A DNA stretch of 64,000 bases. Origin: Nematopogon swammerdamellus. Lineage: Eukaryota; Arthropoda; Insecta; Lepidoptera; Adelidae. The position numbers and the translations under genes are program-made. Numbering within the stretch: the stretch's first letter is position 1; every line of letters starts with the position of its first letter. Under the pieces are notes generated by a model, which was given only the letters and a program-made list of their open reading frames with translations, searched no databases and was not told the origin of the DNA. The stretch covers positions 3,596,001 through 3,660,000 of the forward strand of contig OX336359.1 of the NCBI GenBank assembly GCA_946902875.1. Direction: 5' to 3'. Of the stretch, positions 1-9,479 are shown in pieces.

Positions 1-183
1 TTTTGTTTCCCTGGTTAGAACACACCGGCATGGGTGGCTGTGCCGGTGGAGCTTGGTGCCGCCGGCACAGCCAAGCTCCACCTCTCCTCGCGAAACCGCG
101 AAACCTAGCCTGTCTAGACTTTTAATACGACGTTTGAAGTATTCGGGAAACACACCCGCCGGAAGACAGTTCCACATCCTAGC
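1..183 (-). pseudogene. LINE ORF2 C-terminal tail, fragment
   Basis: Read on the minus strand from 183 downward, the sequence encodes ARMWNCLPAGVFPEYFKRR and then IKSLDRLGF. This is the 'xLWNxLPxxVFPxxYxxxxFKxxV' tail typical of jockey/CR1-like LINE ORF2 proteins. A stop lies two codons upstream in the same frame, so only the tail survives. Positions 20-85 form a GC-rich inverted repeat (ccggtggagcttgg against ccaagctccacc). The fragment runs off the window start, so its 3' end is not visible. The assignment rests on this short motif alone. Confidence 0.45.
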
Positions 184-432
184 ATTTTATGTATACGCTT
201 GTTATTTAAAGAAAGATATTTAAAAAAGGGCGGCGTTTTACAGCTGTACAGTCGGCATGCAAATAATTTTTTTTTGCGTAGTATATTTTTTTTATTAGCA
301 AATTTTTGTCTTGGAAAAATAGCTTTATTTTCTTTAGACGGCAACACTGTGTGAGCGAGAGGCAAATAGGAGCGCCGCCATTTTCAATCCGTTTCTTTAT
401 TGTTGTTTTGTATTGTTTATTGATCATTCATA
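184..432. other. No gene seen; AT-rich spacer
   Basis: AT-rich, with runs of T and A. Short open frames here show no family motif. Positions 395-425 read like an unexpanded version of the TTGTTTA heptamer that forms a long array at 6471-6878. Confidence 0.5.
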
Positions 433-535
433 TGGCAGTTAGACTGCACTCGAACTTGTCACAATTTGTTCTATCCGGTTCGATTACACCCACGAAGAAG
501 AACCGACAAGAAACTTAGCAGGGGTTTTTTTTCTG
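433..535 (+). repeat. Rep-G interspersed repeat, copy 1
   Basis: Shares a ~100-bp block with 6887-6990: 'actgcactcgaact', 'gttctatccggttcgattac' and 'aagaaact..gcaggg' occur in the same order and orientation. Both copies are preceded by TTGTTTA-like sequence and followed by T runs and a 'acataataacatcgccca'-like segment. Family not identified. Confidence 0.6.
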
Positions 536-756
536 TATACATATTTTTACAAGTATTTAGTTATTAGCCACATAATAGCACCGCCCATAGTCTATCAAAG
601 ACGCAGCTTGAGAGCAAGATTAACAATTTTGCTGAGAGTTCTGGCTACAAAGAATTATAAATTAAGTGTATCAGGTGTAAAGAGCCTTTGTCAAACTTTG
701 ATATGTGAAATTATAAAAAGCAAGTAATATGAGAAAAATGTTGTCTTTGCCCGCAG

Positions 757-830
757 ATGTAACATCAGTGGGAATCATCGTCGCGGCGGCTCACGGTGTC
801 ACCCCGGCCCAACAACCGTACAAGCAATAG
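757..830 (+). CDS. Candidate terminal exon (weak)
   Basis: A pyrimidine-rich acceptor-like tract ending in AG (741-756) is followed by a frame that reads VTSVGIIVAAAHGVTPAQQ and then PYKQ, with a TAG stop at 828-830. AT-rich sequence follows, as in a 3' UTR. An alternative frame is also open for longer. No matching upstream exon is visible (the left neighbour is LINE debris), so this may be chance. I do not recognise the peptide. It is listed only because the acceptor, composition and stop coincide. Confidence 0.2.
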
Positions 831-1425
831 CTAGAATATTAATGTACAATTTGTTTTGTAAACCCCCCCCTGTATTATATTATTTATTATGTATATGAGT
901 TTCGTCTCACGTGCACAAAAGACGCCCGTCTCGAAAAAAAAAACCTCTCGCGTCGTTGTCATATGACAAGAGCGATGGATCAAAATGGACGTTGTCATAT
1001 GACAAAATGGATTTATCCGTCGCTTGTCTGTGTTTGCCATATGAAAGATCGTAATTATTTGATGCGTGCTGTGTATTAATGACATTTTTGTGAAAAAAGT
1101 TACAGAATTCCTTTTTGTCATATGTCAAGTGTTTTTTGCATACATTTTTTTTGTGACTTGAAAATACCTATGATTGTTGTGTTGATTAAGTTAAGATTAA
1201 ACCAAGTTTAATACTTAAAAATTATATTTAATATAAACTTTCGACCATGTTAATAAATAGCTCTTTCGCAACAAGCCATATTGCAATAAATTAATGTACA
1301 ATAATAATTCATACCCTACGGTACCCTCAAAACTTTTATGCAGTTCGTATCTTGGGCTCACGCAAGTACAGTCAGGCAATGACTATTATTAAAAGTTTTA
1401 TTTCATTAATTTTTTTTACTTACCG
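831..1425. other. AT-rich spacer with repeated GTCATATGAC palindromes
   Basis: No gene seen. The 10-bp palindrome GTCATATGAC occurs at 958-967 and 994-1003, with near copies at about 1034-1045 and 1117-1126. Otherwise AT-rich. Confidence 0.4.
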
Positions 1426-1642
1426 TACTGACATGGTTGGCTACATCACCTACCTACAACATCCGTTATGCCGGCCCATAACACCGGGTGAACTGCCATG
1501 TCAGTGCTTCACTTCATTTCATGTCGGCTACACTGAACTGGACGGAAAACACGAACTATTTGCATGGCCGTTTCGACCGAAGTTTCATTCTGTGCGGTGG
1601 TACCAAACCGGGCGGTATAAACCCTACCACCTAGTAAGGTAA
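1426..1642 (-). repeat. SINE-5S copy, partial (body only)
   Basis: Matches the body and tail of the SINE-5S family (full copies at 38875-39259, 52710-53052 and 63176-63545). It contains 'ggctacatcacctacaacatccg'-type sequence, 'cactgaactggacggaaaac' and 'ccctaccacctagtaagg'. The promoter head is missing. Confidence 0.75.
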
Positions 1643-2906
1643 CAAGGGAATTTTATTATTATGTTTTATTCATGTTTTCTTTTCTTTATGAACTTAATAA
1701 ATTGATAAATCACGTTTGACATCGCAAAAACATTGCTTTTGATATAATTTTTCACTAAAAGTCAAGGTCGAGCATCCCAATTTATTCACCGAGTGTACGA
1801 TTAGCACGTACAATGATACGAAAACACTACGCTTTTGGTCGATATTTTAAAATAAATCACATGATTCACCGTCAACATTTATTTACCGAGTGTACAAAAC
1901 GCTCGCAACGTAGGCAGAGGGAGGAAGTGTTGCTGGGGAGAGGCGCGGGCGCAGACTGTCCGCTACCACAGCGGCAGGCCTCACGCACTCTATGTACTTC
2001 CGCGCTCTAACTACCTACCGCCCGGTGGACCGCCGGCGGTCTAATTCAGTAGAAATTCGTCAGCCGCGCGAAACATACCTACACGCTCGCCCATGCAACT
2101 GCGTGCAGCTGCAAAGCAATAATGCACTTTACACTCGATCGTTTAGGTACATTTTCGCACGCAGCTATTGGCGACGTGAAACAGTAGGCTATTAAAGCCG
2201 AAGGTATGGAACGTTTTCTATGGAGTGATTTATCTGTTACGAAGTAACTATTAAGTAATCTGTGACAGCGGCGGGAACACACGGGGACGCCTTGGACGCC
2301 TAGCACGTCTGCTTCTCTTGACCACACGGGTGTGACCTAAAATTCATTCACTGCGCAGGTAGGTTGTACAGCATTAAAGTATTGAGGATACTGTACATTG
2401 GATGCATCGAATTATGCTATTTGCTTCACACTGGCATATTTGATTTTTGTATAAATATTTGTGCGAGTAGATATTACAAGCCAATCTAAAACACTTCAGT
2501 CAGAAAATCCGATTTTGATTCATTGCCCCCCGCACGCCGACGGGTCGGTCATGGTTTTATGTGAGTGACTTCGCCCTTCAAAGGGTGGTGTATTTTGAAT
2601 TTTGTTATTATTAGACAATTAGGTCATTTTGTGCTATCCTGAAATGTATTGAAACGTTTTGACCATAGAGATCGTTATATGAAATCGTACGGGAGCCGAT
2701 TGGGTAAAAAAAAAAAAGGTTTGAAGTTTATAACGTTGATGTTTATAATGCTACGGCTTCTATGTGTAAATCGGCTTGTTCATTAGTCGCGGTGTCGTCT
2801 CATAGTTGCGCCGCTTCGTTAGAAAGAGACGCAACTATGAAAGTTACCTGTGAACGTTTGCTAAAACTGCATTTCAGCGACCAACCCGCACGCCTGAGAA
2901 ATAATC
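1643..2906. other. Unassigned region, no gene recognised
   Basis: Mixed composition. Two related segments at about 1780-1803 and 1880-1898 share 'atttattcaccgagtgtac'-like sequence. 1905-2190 is markedly more GC-rich than its surroundings (ccgcccggtggaccgccgg), and the small open frames there show no family motif. It could be a promoter-like island or an old repeat. Confidence 0.4.
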
Positions 2907-3068
2907 AGTCGGCTGGGCTCCACTGTTGGGTCCTCCTCTAGTCCATTATAGCCAGCAATCCAGGGAAGTCTCCGGTATGACACCTACCTTCTCGGAGGTG
3001 ATATTGGGAGCGTTCGCTTTGGCCCTTCCGACTCGGCCACCCATACCGGATTAGATAAAAAAAAAACA
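2907..3068 (+). repeat. SINE-T copy, 5'-truncated
   Basis: 3' half of SINE-T: 'cctctagtccattatagccagc', 'gggaagtctccggtatg' and 'acctaccttctcggaggtgat', ending in 'cacccataccggatta' plus an A-rich tail (3056-3068). The tRNA-like head is absent. Confidence 0.75.
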
Positions 3069-3102
3069 ATCGAAGAGCTATCCTTGTCTTTTACGTATTA
3101 TA

Positions 3103-3126
3103 GAGAGAGAGAGAGAGAGAGAGAGA
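3103..3126. repeat. (GA)n microsatellite
   Basis: About 12 perfect GA dinucleotides. Confidence 0.95.
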
Positions 3127-3393
3127 CGGATCTTAGTGAGTGCATTCGTAGAGCTCAGAGTGTGTGAAGAGGGGTTAGTCGGTGAAATGCGGTTATGTGT
3201 CCTCGTTGTCCCGGAAAGAATTTTGATTTAGCATTAAGTGTCTCCCCCCCTTCCGCCCCTCCGCCCCTCCTTCCATTCCCCCCGCGGAGGAGGAGAGAGC
3301 GGAGTGGAGTTCAGCAAACTGGGTACCTACGCGCTCACCAACTGGGGGCATTGCGTCGACGATGCGGGCGCGGCATTGCATGCGATGTAGGGC

Positions 3394-3783
3394 TAGGGTT
3401 GCCAGATGTTCGCCATTAAAAAAACGGACTACCAAAAATTTTATTATTAATTAGAGAATTTTATTTAGATTTTTAAAGTAAAACACATGAAATGTTAAGA
3501 AAGAAAGTTTTATTCATACTTAAGTCACAACACAAACAAGTCATAGTACAAAGAAATCAATATATCTTTTAGGACCCGCCGCCCGCCGCCCGTTCTGCCT
3601 CGCCACCTTCCCCCAAAGCGTGCGCGTTCCTAGCAATAACTTATGTATGGCGGGAATAGAAATATTGCAGTATTACCGGGCGGGCAATTTAAAAAACGGG
3701 CAAAACCTGGGCATATTTTTTAACCGGGCAGGGGCTTCGAAAACCGGACTGTCCGGGCCAAAACCGGACATCTGGCAACCCTA
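3394..3783. mobile_element. hAT-type MITE, copy 1
   Basis: Terminal inverted repeats TAGGGTTGCCAGATGT (left) and ACATCTGGCAACCCTA (right). The flanks form an imperfect 8-bp target duplication, tgtagggc (3386-3393) against tgtagcgc (3784-3791). A second copy lies at 48892-49284 with the same interior, including a GC-rich 'cgccgcccgt..cctcgccacc' stretch. An 8-bp duplication and T/CAGGG-type ends are hallmarks of the hAT superfamily. There is no coding capacity, so it is non-autonomous. Confidence 0.85.
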
Positions 3784-3791
3784 TGTAGCGC

Positions 3792-4423
3792 ACATGTAGT
3801 TAAACTGTGCGCGATTGGTGGACTAGGAAGCCGTGCCTTCCTCTACTGCTCCCCCTGGTGACACATTCGCTGGTGATATGGCAGAAAGTCCTATCTAAAT
3901 TTTTGCCAAATTCAGATTTTGGTGGTAATATGTCTTAAATAATTTTTTCCACAATGTCAGGACAAAATTCAGGCGACTTTATTCTAAAATAAACTAAAAT
4001 AAAATTGTACGTGTTTTTTTTTACATTGTATGACCCTAAGTTCTGAACAAAACAGTTTAACGTCTCTTGAAAAATTTACATTTTTGAGATAGGACTTTCT
4101 GCCAGATCACCAACGAATGCATTACAAGAAATAATGTCCATTAACAACTCCTCTATTCTCCTCCGTGGCTTTCTCTGTGTATAATTTGTGAAGACTTCAG
4201 TATTATGAGAGCAAGTTTCTTAGATGCCGTGCCAGCTAGCGTCCCGTGTATCAAACACTACACCCACACACACTTAGAACTGTATAAATATTGGAGAAGC
4301 AGAAACTATGTAAATAAGAACATTCCTCAATGTAATATTGTGTAGTACATAAAAAAATAAATATTATCAAAGTTACTGTTTCATTGTAGTTTTATTTCTT
4401 CAATACATGCACAACGTCGTAAA
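3792..4423. other. No gene seen
   Basis: AT-rich. 'agaaagtcctatct' near 3883 recurs inverted as 'agataggactttct' near 4086, with 'aaattt' flanks. This suggests a degraded foldback or MITE at about 3870-4110. Confidence 0.35.
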
Positions 4424-4772
4424 GCGGCGGGTGCCCGAGTGGTTTGGGCATCGGCTTCTCATGCGAGAGGTCCGAGGTTCGAATCCGGTCGGCGTGTACC
4501 AATGAGTTTTTTCTGACGAAAAAATTTACGTACATACCTACACCTGCTGCTTCACCGTTCGGAACCGGTGTAAAAACGGTAGGGCCCTTCCCTTGCCCCT
4601 TAGTAGGTGGTAGGCTCAAATTGTAGCCGACTGGGTTGGTACCACCGTACTGGATGTAAGATGGCCGCATAGCAGCCTCGGCTGTGTTTTCTAGTCCAGT
4701 ATAGCCAGCAATCCAGGGAAGTCTCCGGTATGGCACCTACCTTCTCGGAGGTGATTGTAAGCATGGTGGGCC
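4424..4772 (+). repeat. SINE-T, best copy with tRNA-like head
   Basis: tRNA-derived SINE. The head (4424-4498) contains a canonical RNA polymerase III A box, TGCCCGAGTGG (4432-4442), and B box, GGTTCGAATCC (4476-4486). The body runs through 'cccttcccttgccccttag', 'ggtggtagg' and 'gggttggtaccaccgtactgg' (to ~4653), then 'agtatagccagcaatccagg' and 'ctcggaggtgat'. The head resembles a tRNA with a long variable region, but the terminal stem and the extra sequence rule out a functional tRNA gene. The central body is shared with SINE-5S (see findings). Confidence 0.85.
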
Positions 4773-4796
4773 TACGTGCCTTATCTATTACTGACC

Positions 4797-5038
4797 CTGG
4801 TTCGGATTCCACGTAAAACTGTAGGTCCCTTGCCCTTACTAGGTGGTAGGGTTTAAACCGCCCGGGTTACGCCACCGCACTGAATGAAACATCGGTCGAA
4901 ACGGCTATGTAAATAGTTCGGATAGCACGACCAAAGGGAAGCACTGACATGGTACCTATAGTTCACCAAGGTGTTATGGGCTGACGTCACGGATGTTGTA
5001 GGTGATGTAGCAAACCGTGTCAGTTTCCATAAAAAATA
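4797..5038 (+). repeat. SINE-5S copy, 5'-truncated
   Basis: Body and A-rich tail of SINE-5S in sense orientation, from 'tggttcggattccacgt' through 'ggtcgaaacggctatgtaaa' to 'gtgtcagtttccataaaaaa'. The 5S-like promoter head is missing. It abuts SINE-T directly. Confidence 0.8.
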
Positions 5039-5626
5039 CTACCTATGAATGCTCAACATATTATAGGTACAATATACAATTTGATAATTTTAATAAATAA
5101 AGCGAAGGAAGGTGTGGAACTGAGCTTGCGATGGCTTCACCGAACATATCCGGGCCCATCGGCAGTAGAGGAGGGTATTAATCGAGGTCGGAACTAGCGA
5201 GTGGCCACTCTAAATTTCCCGCGCATGCTTCACGTTTCGGCTCGCTTCAAGCCCTCGTCAGCTAGTCTGCGTTGACTAGCACGCGGGGAAACCACCAGTC
5301 CCGCTCTCGACCTCCCTCTCTCTACCTATCCATATTCTGTAGGATGCTTCCAGTGACGTTTTCGAAGCTCTCTCCATTCTAAAGGCGACCAGCGACCGAA
5401 CGTGTAACTTAAGTCAATATATGAATATCCTTATAACTCGAGAACGACTATATCGATTTGCATACGGTTTTCACTGTTGCACTCTGTCACTTCTCAAGAT
5501 GGTTTAAGGCTATAAATCACAACGCTACGTCGTCGGCGGCCTGAGCTGTGAGCAAAAAGTCACGCGAGGCTAAGCCGCGCGCAAAAGCTAGGACTAACTC
5601 TTTGGGACAAGCGAAGATAATTTTTT
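5039..5626. other. No gene seen
   Basis: Contains 'gtcagctagtctgcgttgactagc' (imperfect inverted repeat), then 'cttataactcgagaacgact' and 'ggctaagccgcgcgcaaaagctag' near 5568-5591. The latter resembles the Rep-E terminal motif, so an old Rep-E-like element may span about 5400-5591. Confidence 0.4.
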
Positions 5627-6069
5627 ATACATACATATCACACACGCTGAATCCCGACAATCGGGGTTAGCAGAGTAATCGGTGTTGTCCTGCAAGAACT
5701 CTGGTAAATTACAGCACAACACCGACCACCACGTTTCGCAAAGTATTCGAACATAATTCAATCGATTCAGCAGCAAGTAAGGCACGAAGACCCACCTGCT
5801 GCATGACTCGGTGTAAGTACCGTGCCAAGGTGAGAGGTGGCGAGCCTGTCGCCCTTTAGCACGGCATCTTGTCCTTATCCCTCCTTCCTTTACGACCTGT
5901 AGTTCGTGCCGGCTACACTGAACTGGACGGAAAACTATTTACATAGCCGTTTCGACGGACCCTTCATTCAGTGCGGTGGTACCAACCCGCGCGGGTTAAA
6001 ACCTACCACCTAGTAATATAAGAAGGGAGTCATATCCCTTCCTTCTTTTTAAGTACCGGCCCCAAACAA
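5627..6069 (-). repeat. Rep-C copy split by a SINE-5S fragment
   Basis: Rep-C is a ~330-bp dispersed repeat. Read in sense, it runs from 'gtgtggggccggtacttaaa' through 'cactgcatctctccccgtgc', 'gtcgtaaaaggcgactaagg' and 'cagcacaacaccgattactc' to 'ccccgattgtcgggatacag', then a (TATG)n tail. It is probably a SINE or the 3' end of a LINE. Here the minus-strand copy occupies 5627-5898 and 6043-6069; the interval between is SINE-5S sequence. Confidence 0.75.
5906..6040 (-). repeat. SINE-5S fragment nested in Rep-C
   Basis: Body segment 'gtgccggctacactgaactg' to 'ctaccacctagtaatataag'. Rep-C sequence resumes on its right, indicating nesting or a recombined junction. Confidence 0.7.
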
Positions 6070-6470
6070 TATACATTTTTACGGTATAATTTTTTATCTA
6101 AATCCTAAACGTACCGGAATTATATTCGAAAACTTCATCAAACCGGACAATGCCACAAGCCGTACTGCGGTAAATAGCTATTGTGAAGACACAACAGGAC
6201 GAAAAGCCAAGCGATAACTCGCCACAGTACATTCTTGGCACGCGGTGTCTGAAAATACCTCCAGGGAGAGGAGTTGCAGGTATAAATCAGGGTTAGCCGG
6301 TAGGTTAGGCCGGTAAGTGTTTCTCGGAGGCTGCTCACTGATGACGATCTAGTGTAACGGGCGCATTCAAGCGGCCAGTGCCTAAACAACATTTCGTCTG
6401 GGCTACAGACGGAAGAGAAGTCTAGAAATACCTACTTGAAGCAGAATTTTTATATTTTTTATGGTTTATC
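6070..6470. other. No gene seen
   Basis: Short frames only, without recognisable motifs. 'tttatggtttat' at the right edge grades into the heptamer array. Confidence 0.4.
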
Positions 6471-6878
6471 GTTTATGGTTTATGTTTTATGTTTTATGTT
6501 TTATGGTTTATTGTTTGTTGTTTGTTGTTTGTTGTTTGTTGTTTGTTGTTTGTTGTTTGTTGTTAATTGTTAATTGTTTATTGTTTATTGTTTATTGTTT
6601 ATTGTTTATTGTTTATTGTTTATTGTTTATTGTTTATTGTTTATTGTTTATTGTTTATTGTTTATTGTTTATTGTTTATTGTTTATTGTTTATTGTTTAT
6701 TGTTTATTGTTTATTGTTTATTGTTTATTGTTTATTGTTTATTGTTTATTGTTTATTGTTTATTGTTTATTGTTTATTGTTTATTGTTTATTGTTTATTG
6801 TTTATTGTTTATTGTTTATTGTTTATTGTTTATTGTTTATTGTTTATTGTTTATTGTTTATTGTTTATTGTTGTTTAT
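6471..6878. repeat. TTGTTTA/TTGTTTG heptamer array
   Basis: About 400 bp of a 7-bp unit. It begins with degenerate TTTATGG-like units, then TTGTTTG units (~6510-6562), two TTGTTAA-like units, then more than 40 nearly perfect TTGTTTA units. All three plus-strand frames stay open because the unit length and composition avoid stops, which gives false frames of 100-166 codons. The reverse-oriented relative is at 54548-54838. Confidence 0.95.
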
Positions 6879-6886
6879 TGTATGAC

Positions 6887-6990
6887 AGTAAAACTGCACT
6901 CGAACTGTTGTCACAATTTGTTCTATCCGGTTCGATTACACCCACGAAAAAGAACCGGTAAGAAACTACGCAGGGTAGGTTTTTTTGTTT
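6887..6990 (+). repeat. Rep-G interspersed repeat, copy 2
   Basis: Homologous to 433-535, with the heptamer array placed exactly where the other copy has one short TTGTTTA-like stretch. This suggests the array expanded inside the repeat. Confidence 0.6.
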
Positions 6991-7036
6991 GTACACACAC
7001 AGTGACTAGCTACATAATAACATCGCCCACATTTCA

Positions 7037-7210
7037 ATTATAAAGTACTAGTTTTTGCCCGCGGCTTCGCTCGCGTGAAATTCGTATTTAAAAAGAAGGA
7101 AGTAAGTAAGTAAAAAAGAAGGCCGAGTTGCGTTCCTGCGTTCCTTTATTTCGGCGCGCGAAACAATTCGGTTTGTATGAGGGCCACATCTTAACGTAAC
7201 CGGCACTTAA
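7037..7210 (-). repeat. Rep-E-like element, 'GCCCGCGGCTTCGCTCGCGT' end
   Basis: Begins 'ctagtttttgcccgcggctt' and continues through 'ttcggcgcgcgaaa' to 'gtttgtatgagggcc'. The same sequence occurs in reverse at 45835-45965. The CCGCGGGCAAAAGCTAG end is a conserved terminal motif shared by several repeats in the window. Confidence 0.65.
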
Positions 7211-7227
7211 TTTTATAATTTTTTTAT

Positions 7228-7863
7228 ACAAGCTTTTTTTTATGTAGTAATCCGATATGAGTGGCTAAGGCGGAGGGGCCAAAACACATGCTCCGACCAG
7301 CCAATATCACCTCCGAGAAGGTAGGGGCCATACCGGAGGCTTCCCTGGATTGCTGGCTATACTGGACTAGAGGAGAACACAACCGAGGCTGCTATGCGAC
7401 CATCTTAAATCCAGTACGGTGGTACCAACCCAGTCGGCTACAATTTGAGCCTACCACCTAGTAAGGGGCAAGGAAAGGGACCTACAGTTTTACACCGGTT
7501 CCGAACGATGAAGCAGCAGGTGTAGGTATGCACGTAAATTGTTTCGTCAGAAAACACTCATTGCCCAACTAACATTATGGTGTTAAGACAGGCGTTATAA
7601 GAGCTGTTTAATAGAGGCCCATTCTTAACAGGTTAAGGTTCTTTAGTGACTTTACAATAGCGTCAGTAAGTGCTATAAGGGTGGGACAAGAGCTCTACAG
7701 TAGATTATTATACAGGCGTTATATTAATTCAATATACCACTTAAAAACCTGCCGTTAGCACCAATTTGTTTGTTGGGTGGTGTACGCCGACCGGATTCGA
7801 AACTCGGACCTCTCGCACGAGAAGCCGATGCCCAAACCACTCGGCCACCCGCCGCTTAAACCC
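7228..7863 (-). repeat. SINE-T copy interrupted by a MITE
   Basis: Minus-strand SINE-T. Tail and body lie at 7228-7561; the tRNA-like head lies at 7776-7858, with B box complement 'ggattcgaaac' and A box complement 'ccactcggcca'. The two parts are separated by ~210 bp of foreign sequence. Confidence 0.8.
7562..7772. mobile_element. Small MITE inserted in SINE-T
   Basis: The insert starts 'cccaactaacattatggtgt' and ends with a related inverted sequence ('..accaatttgtttgttggg'), giving imperfect ~30-bp terminal inverted repeats that also share an 'aggcgttata'-type segment. No coding capacity. Superfamily unclear. Confidence 0.5.
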
Positions 7864-8436
7864 GCTTACCCCCTCTGTTTGTTGTCAGCTCTGTGGTCGG
7901 GCCCGAGGGTTGCGCCCTCCACGCATTTAGTCCGCGCAAGCCTCCCCGCCCGGCTGCAGGACGCCTTGCCGGGGCTAAGTGGAAAAGTTTCACCATTTCT
8001 ATTTACTTATCTATAAAGAAAGGAACTCCGCTCCCGCGAGGTTCGAACTCCGGTCCGCGCGCGGCCGCTGCCGGCTTGAACGAAAAATATGTTTACCTAT
8101 ATGTATGTAGTTACCGTGTTAACAGGTCGGCAGTTGAAAATAATAGGCCACTGCATCTCTCACCGTACAATACTGACAAAACATTTCCAAGCATCTCTAG
8201 CCCTCAGAGGCTAGAGATGGTTTGGTTGGAGAATTGTTTAATAGGTACTATGGGGTTGGCATAGTCGCAAAGCGGCTAAAGTCAAACAGGTGAGTTTAAT
8301 GTCTTTGTATTCAAATAAAGAAAAAAAAAATCTCTCCCCGTGTATGTCGAAGGCGAAAGGAGTTTATCGAAAATAAAGTTTGAGAGGAACATTAACTATT
8401 TTATCATCCATTTTACTGAGAGTTCTGACTACAAAG
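7864..8436. other. No gene seen
   Basis: GC-rich at 7880-8070, then AT-rich. Scraps of Rep-C-like sequence at 8143-8165 ('ccactgcatctctcaccgta') and 8330-8350. Short inverted repeat 'catctctagcc..ggctagagatg' at 8190-8219. Confidence 0.4.
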
Positions 8437-9124
8437 TAAGGGGGGTGCTATACTAGACAAAAGCACTTCGTATTTCCCTAACCATACCCATACCTATTTC
8501 AAGTTAATTAACTATAATTTATATGCCTATAGTTAGGTAAAGATTCAAGGTATAATGTGAATACATTATTTTGGAATTTTATTATTAGTACAACTTAACT
8601 TGATCTTATAAATTCCCTTGAAAATATGTGATTTAAAAGTGGTAAAATTGTTCATTCGTAAGAAAATGCTTCATTGAGCTTAGAGTCAATAAGACTAAGA
8701 ATCATCTAAATACATTTTCACCCACTTATTTTTCAGAGCAGCGTTGCCAGATCAAGGTTTTCAAAAACCGTATAGGTAATTGGAAAATTCGTATAAATGT
8801 GTTTTCTTCTATGAAAAGCTTTATAGAAAATCCGTACTCCATACAAATCTTCTTGCGTCAAAATCCGTATAAATGATAAATTTGTATGAAAACTCAGGTA
8901 TTTTAATTCCGTATCTTACATTGAAAATCCGTATAAATACGGATAAATCCGTACATATGGCTACGCTGTTTCAGAGAATTTACAAGATTATATTACAATA
9001 ATCTATCACACATTATACCTTGAATCTTTACTTAACTATAAGCATATAAATTATAGTTATATCTATTGAAATATGGCTATAGTTAGGATAATATGATGTG
9101 ATGTTTTGCCTAGTACCCCCTCTT
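8437..9124. mobile_element. Foldback element with ~125-bp TIRs, TA-flanked
   Basis: The left arm (8437 to about 8565) is the reverse complement of the right arm (about 9000-9124). Termini are AGGGGGGTGC (left) and GTACCCCCTCT (right), and both share 'ctatagttaggtaaagattc'-like sequence and 'aaggtataatgtg'. Outside the ends a TA dinucleotide is present on both sides, which would fit Tc1/mariner-type insertion. A hAT-type MITE is nested inside. No coding capacity. Confidence 0.65.
8739..8968. mobile_element. hAT-type MITE with perfect 8-bp TSD
   Basis: TIRs CAGCGTTGCCA (left) and TGGCTACGCTG (right). The perfect 8-bp duplication tttcagag lies at 8731-8738 and 8969-8976. The interior repeats 'ccgtataaat'-type sequence several times in both orientations. 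Non-coding, and nested inside the foldback element. Confidence 0.85.
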
Positions 9125-9166
9125 AATTCAATTAAATATTTGTACTATTTGATCTTGAATGCTGGC

Positions 9167-9479
9167 TCCACACATACCACACGCTATATATCCCGACAAT
9201 CGGGGCAAGCAGAGTAACCGGTGTTGTTCAAAACAGTACTACACCGACCACCACGTCTACACGTCTACCAGCAAAGCATTCGCACAAGATAACTATCAAA
9301 CAGCAAGTAAGGCACGAAGACCCACCTGCTGCATGAATGGGTGGAAGGGCCGCACCAAAGTGACAGGTTGCTGGCCTTTCGCCCTTTAGCGTGTCATCTC
9401 GTTCTTATGCCTTTTACGACATGCACGGGAAGTGATGCAGTGGGGCTGTTATTTTTAAATAGCGACCCCACACGGTACT
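9167..9479 (-). repeat. Rep-C copy
   Basis: Minus-strand copy, nearly full length, from 'acgctatatatcccgacaat' to 'agcgaccccacacggtac'. Confidence 0.8.

Noticed and set aside
3195..3435. Overlapping small frames in a GC-rich patch
   Set aside because: No motif, and they overlap the left end of a hAT-type MITE.
4424..4498. Possible tRNA gene
   Set aside because: A and B boxes are good, but the sequence continues into the SINE body, the acceptor stem does not close convincingly, and the same head recurs in other SINE copies.
6461..7043. Open frames of 100-166 codons (repeated LLFIVYC-like peptides)
   Set aside because: They read through a stop-free heptamer microsatellite in all three frames; no gene features.
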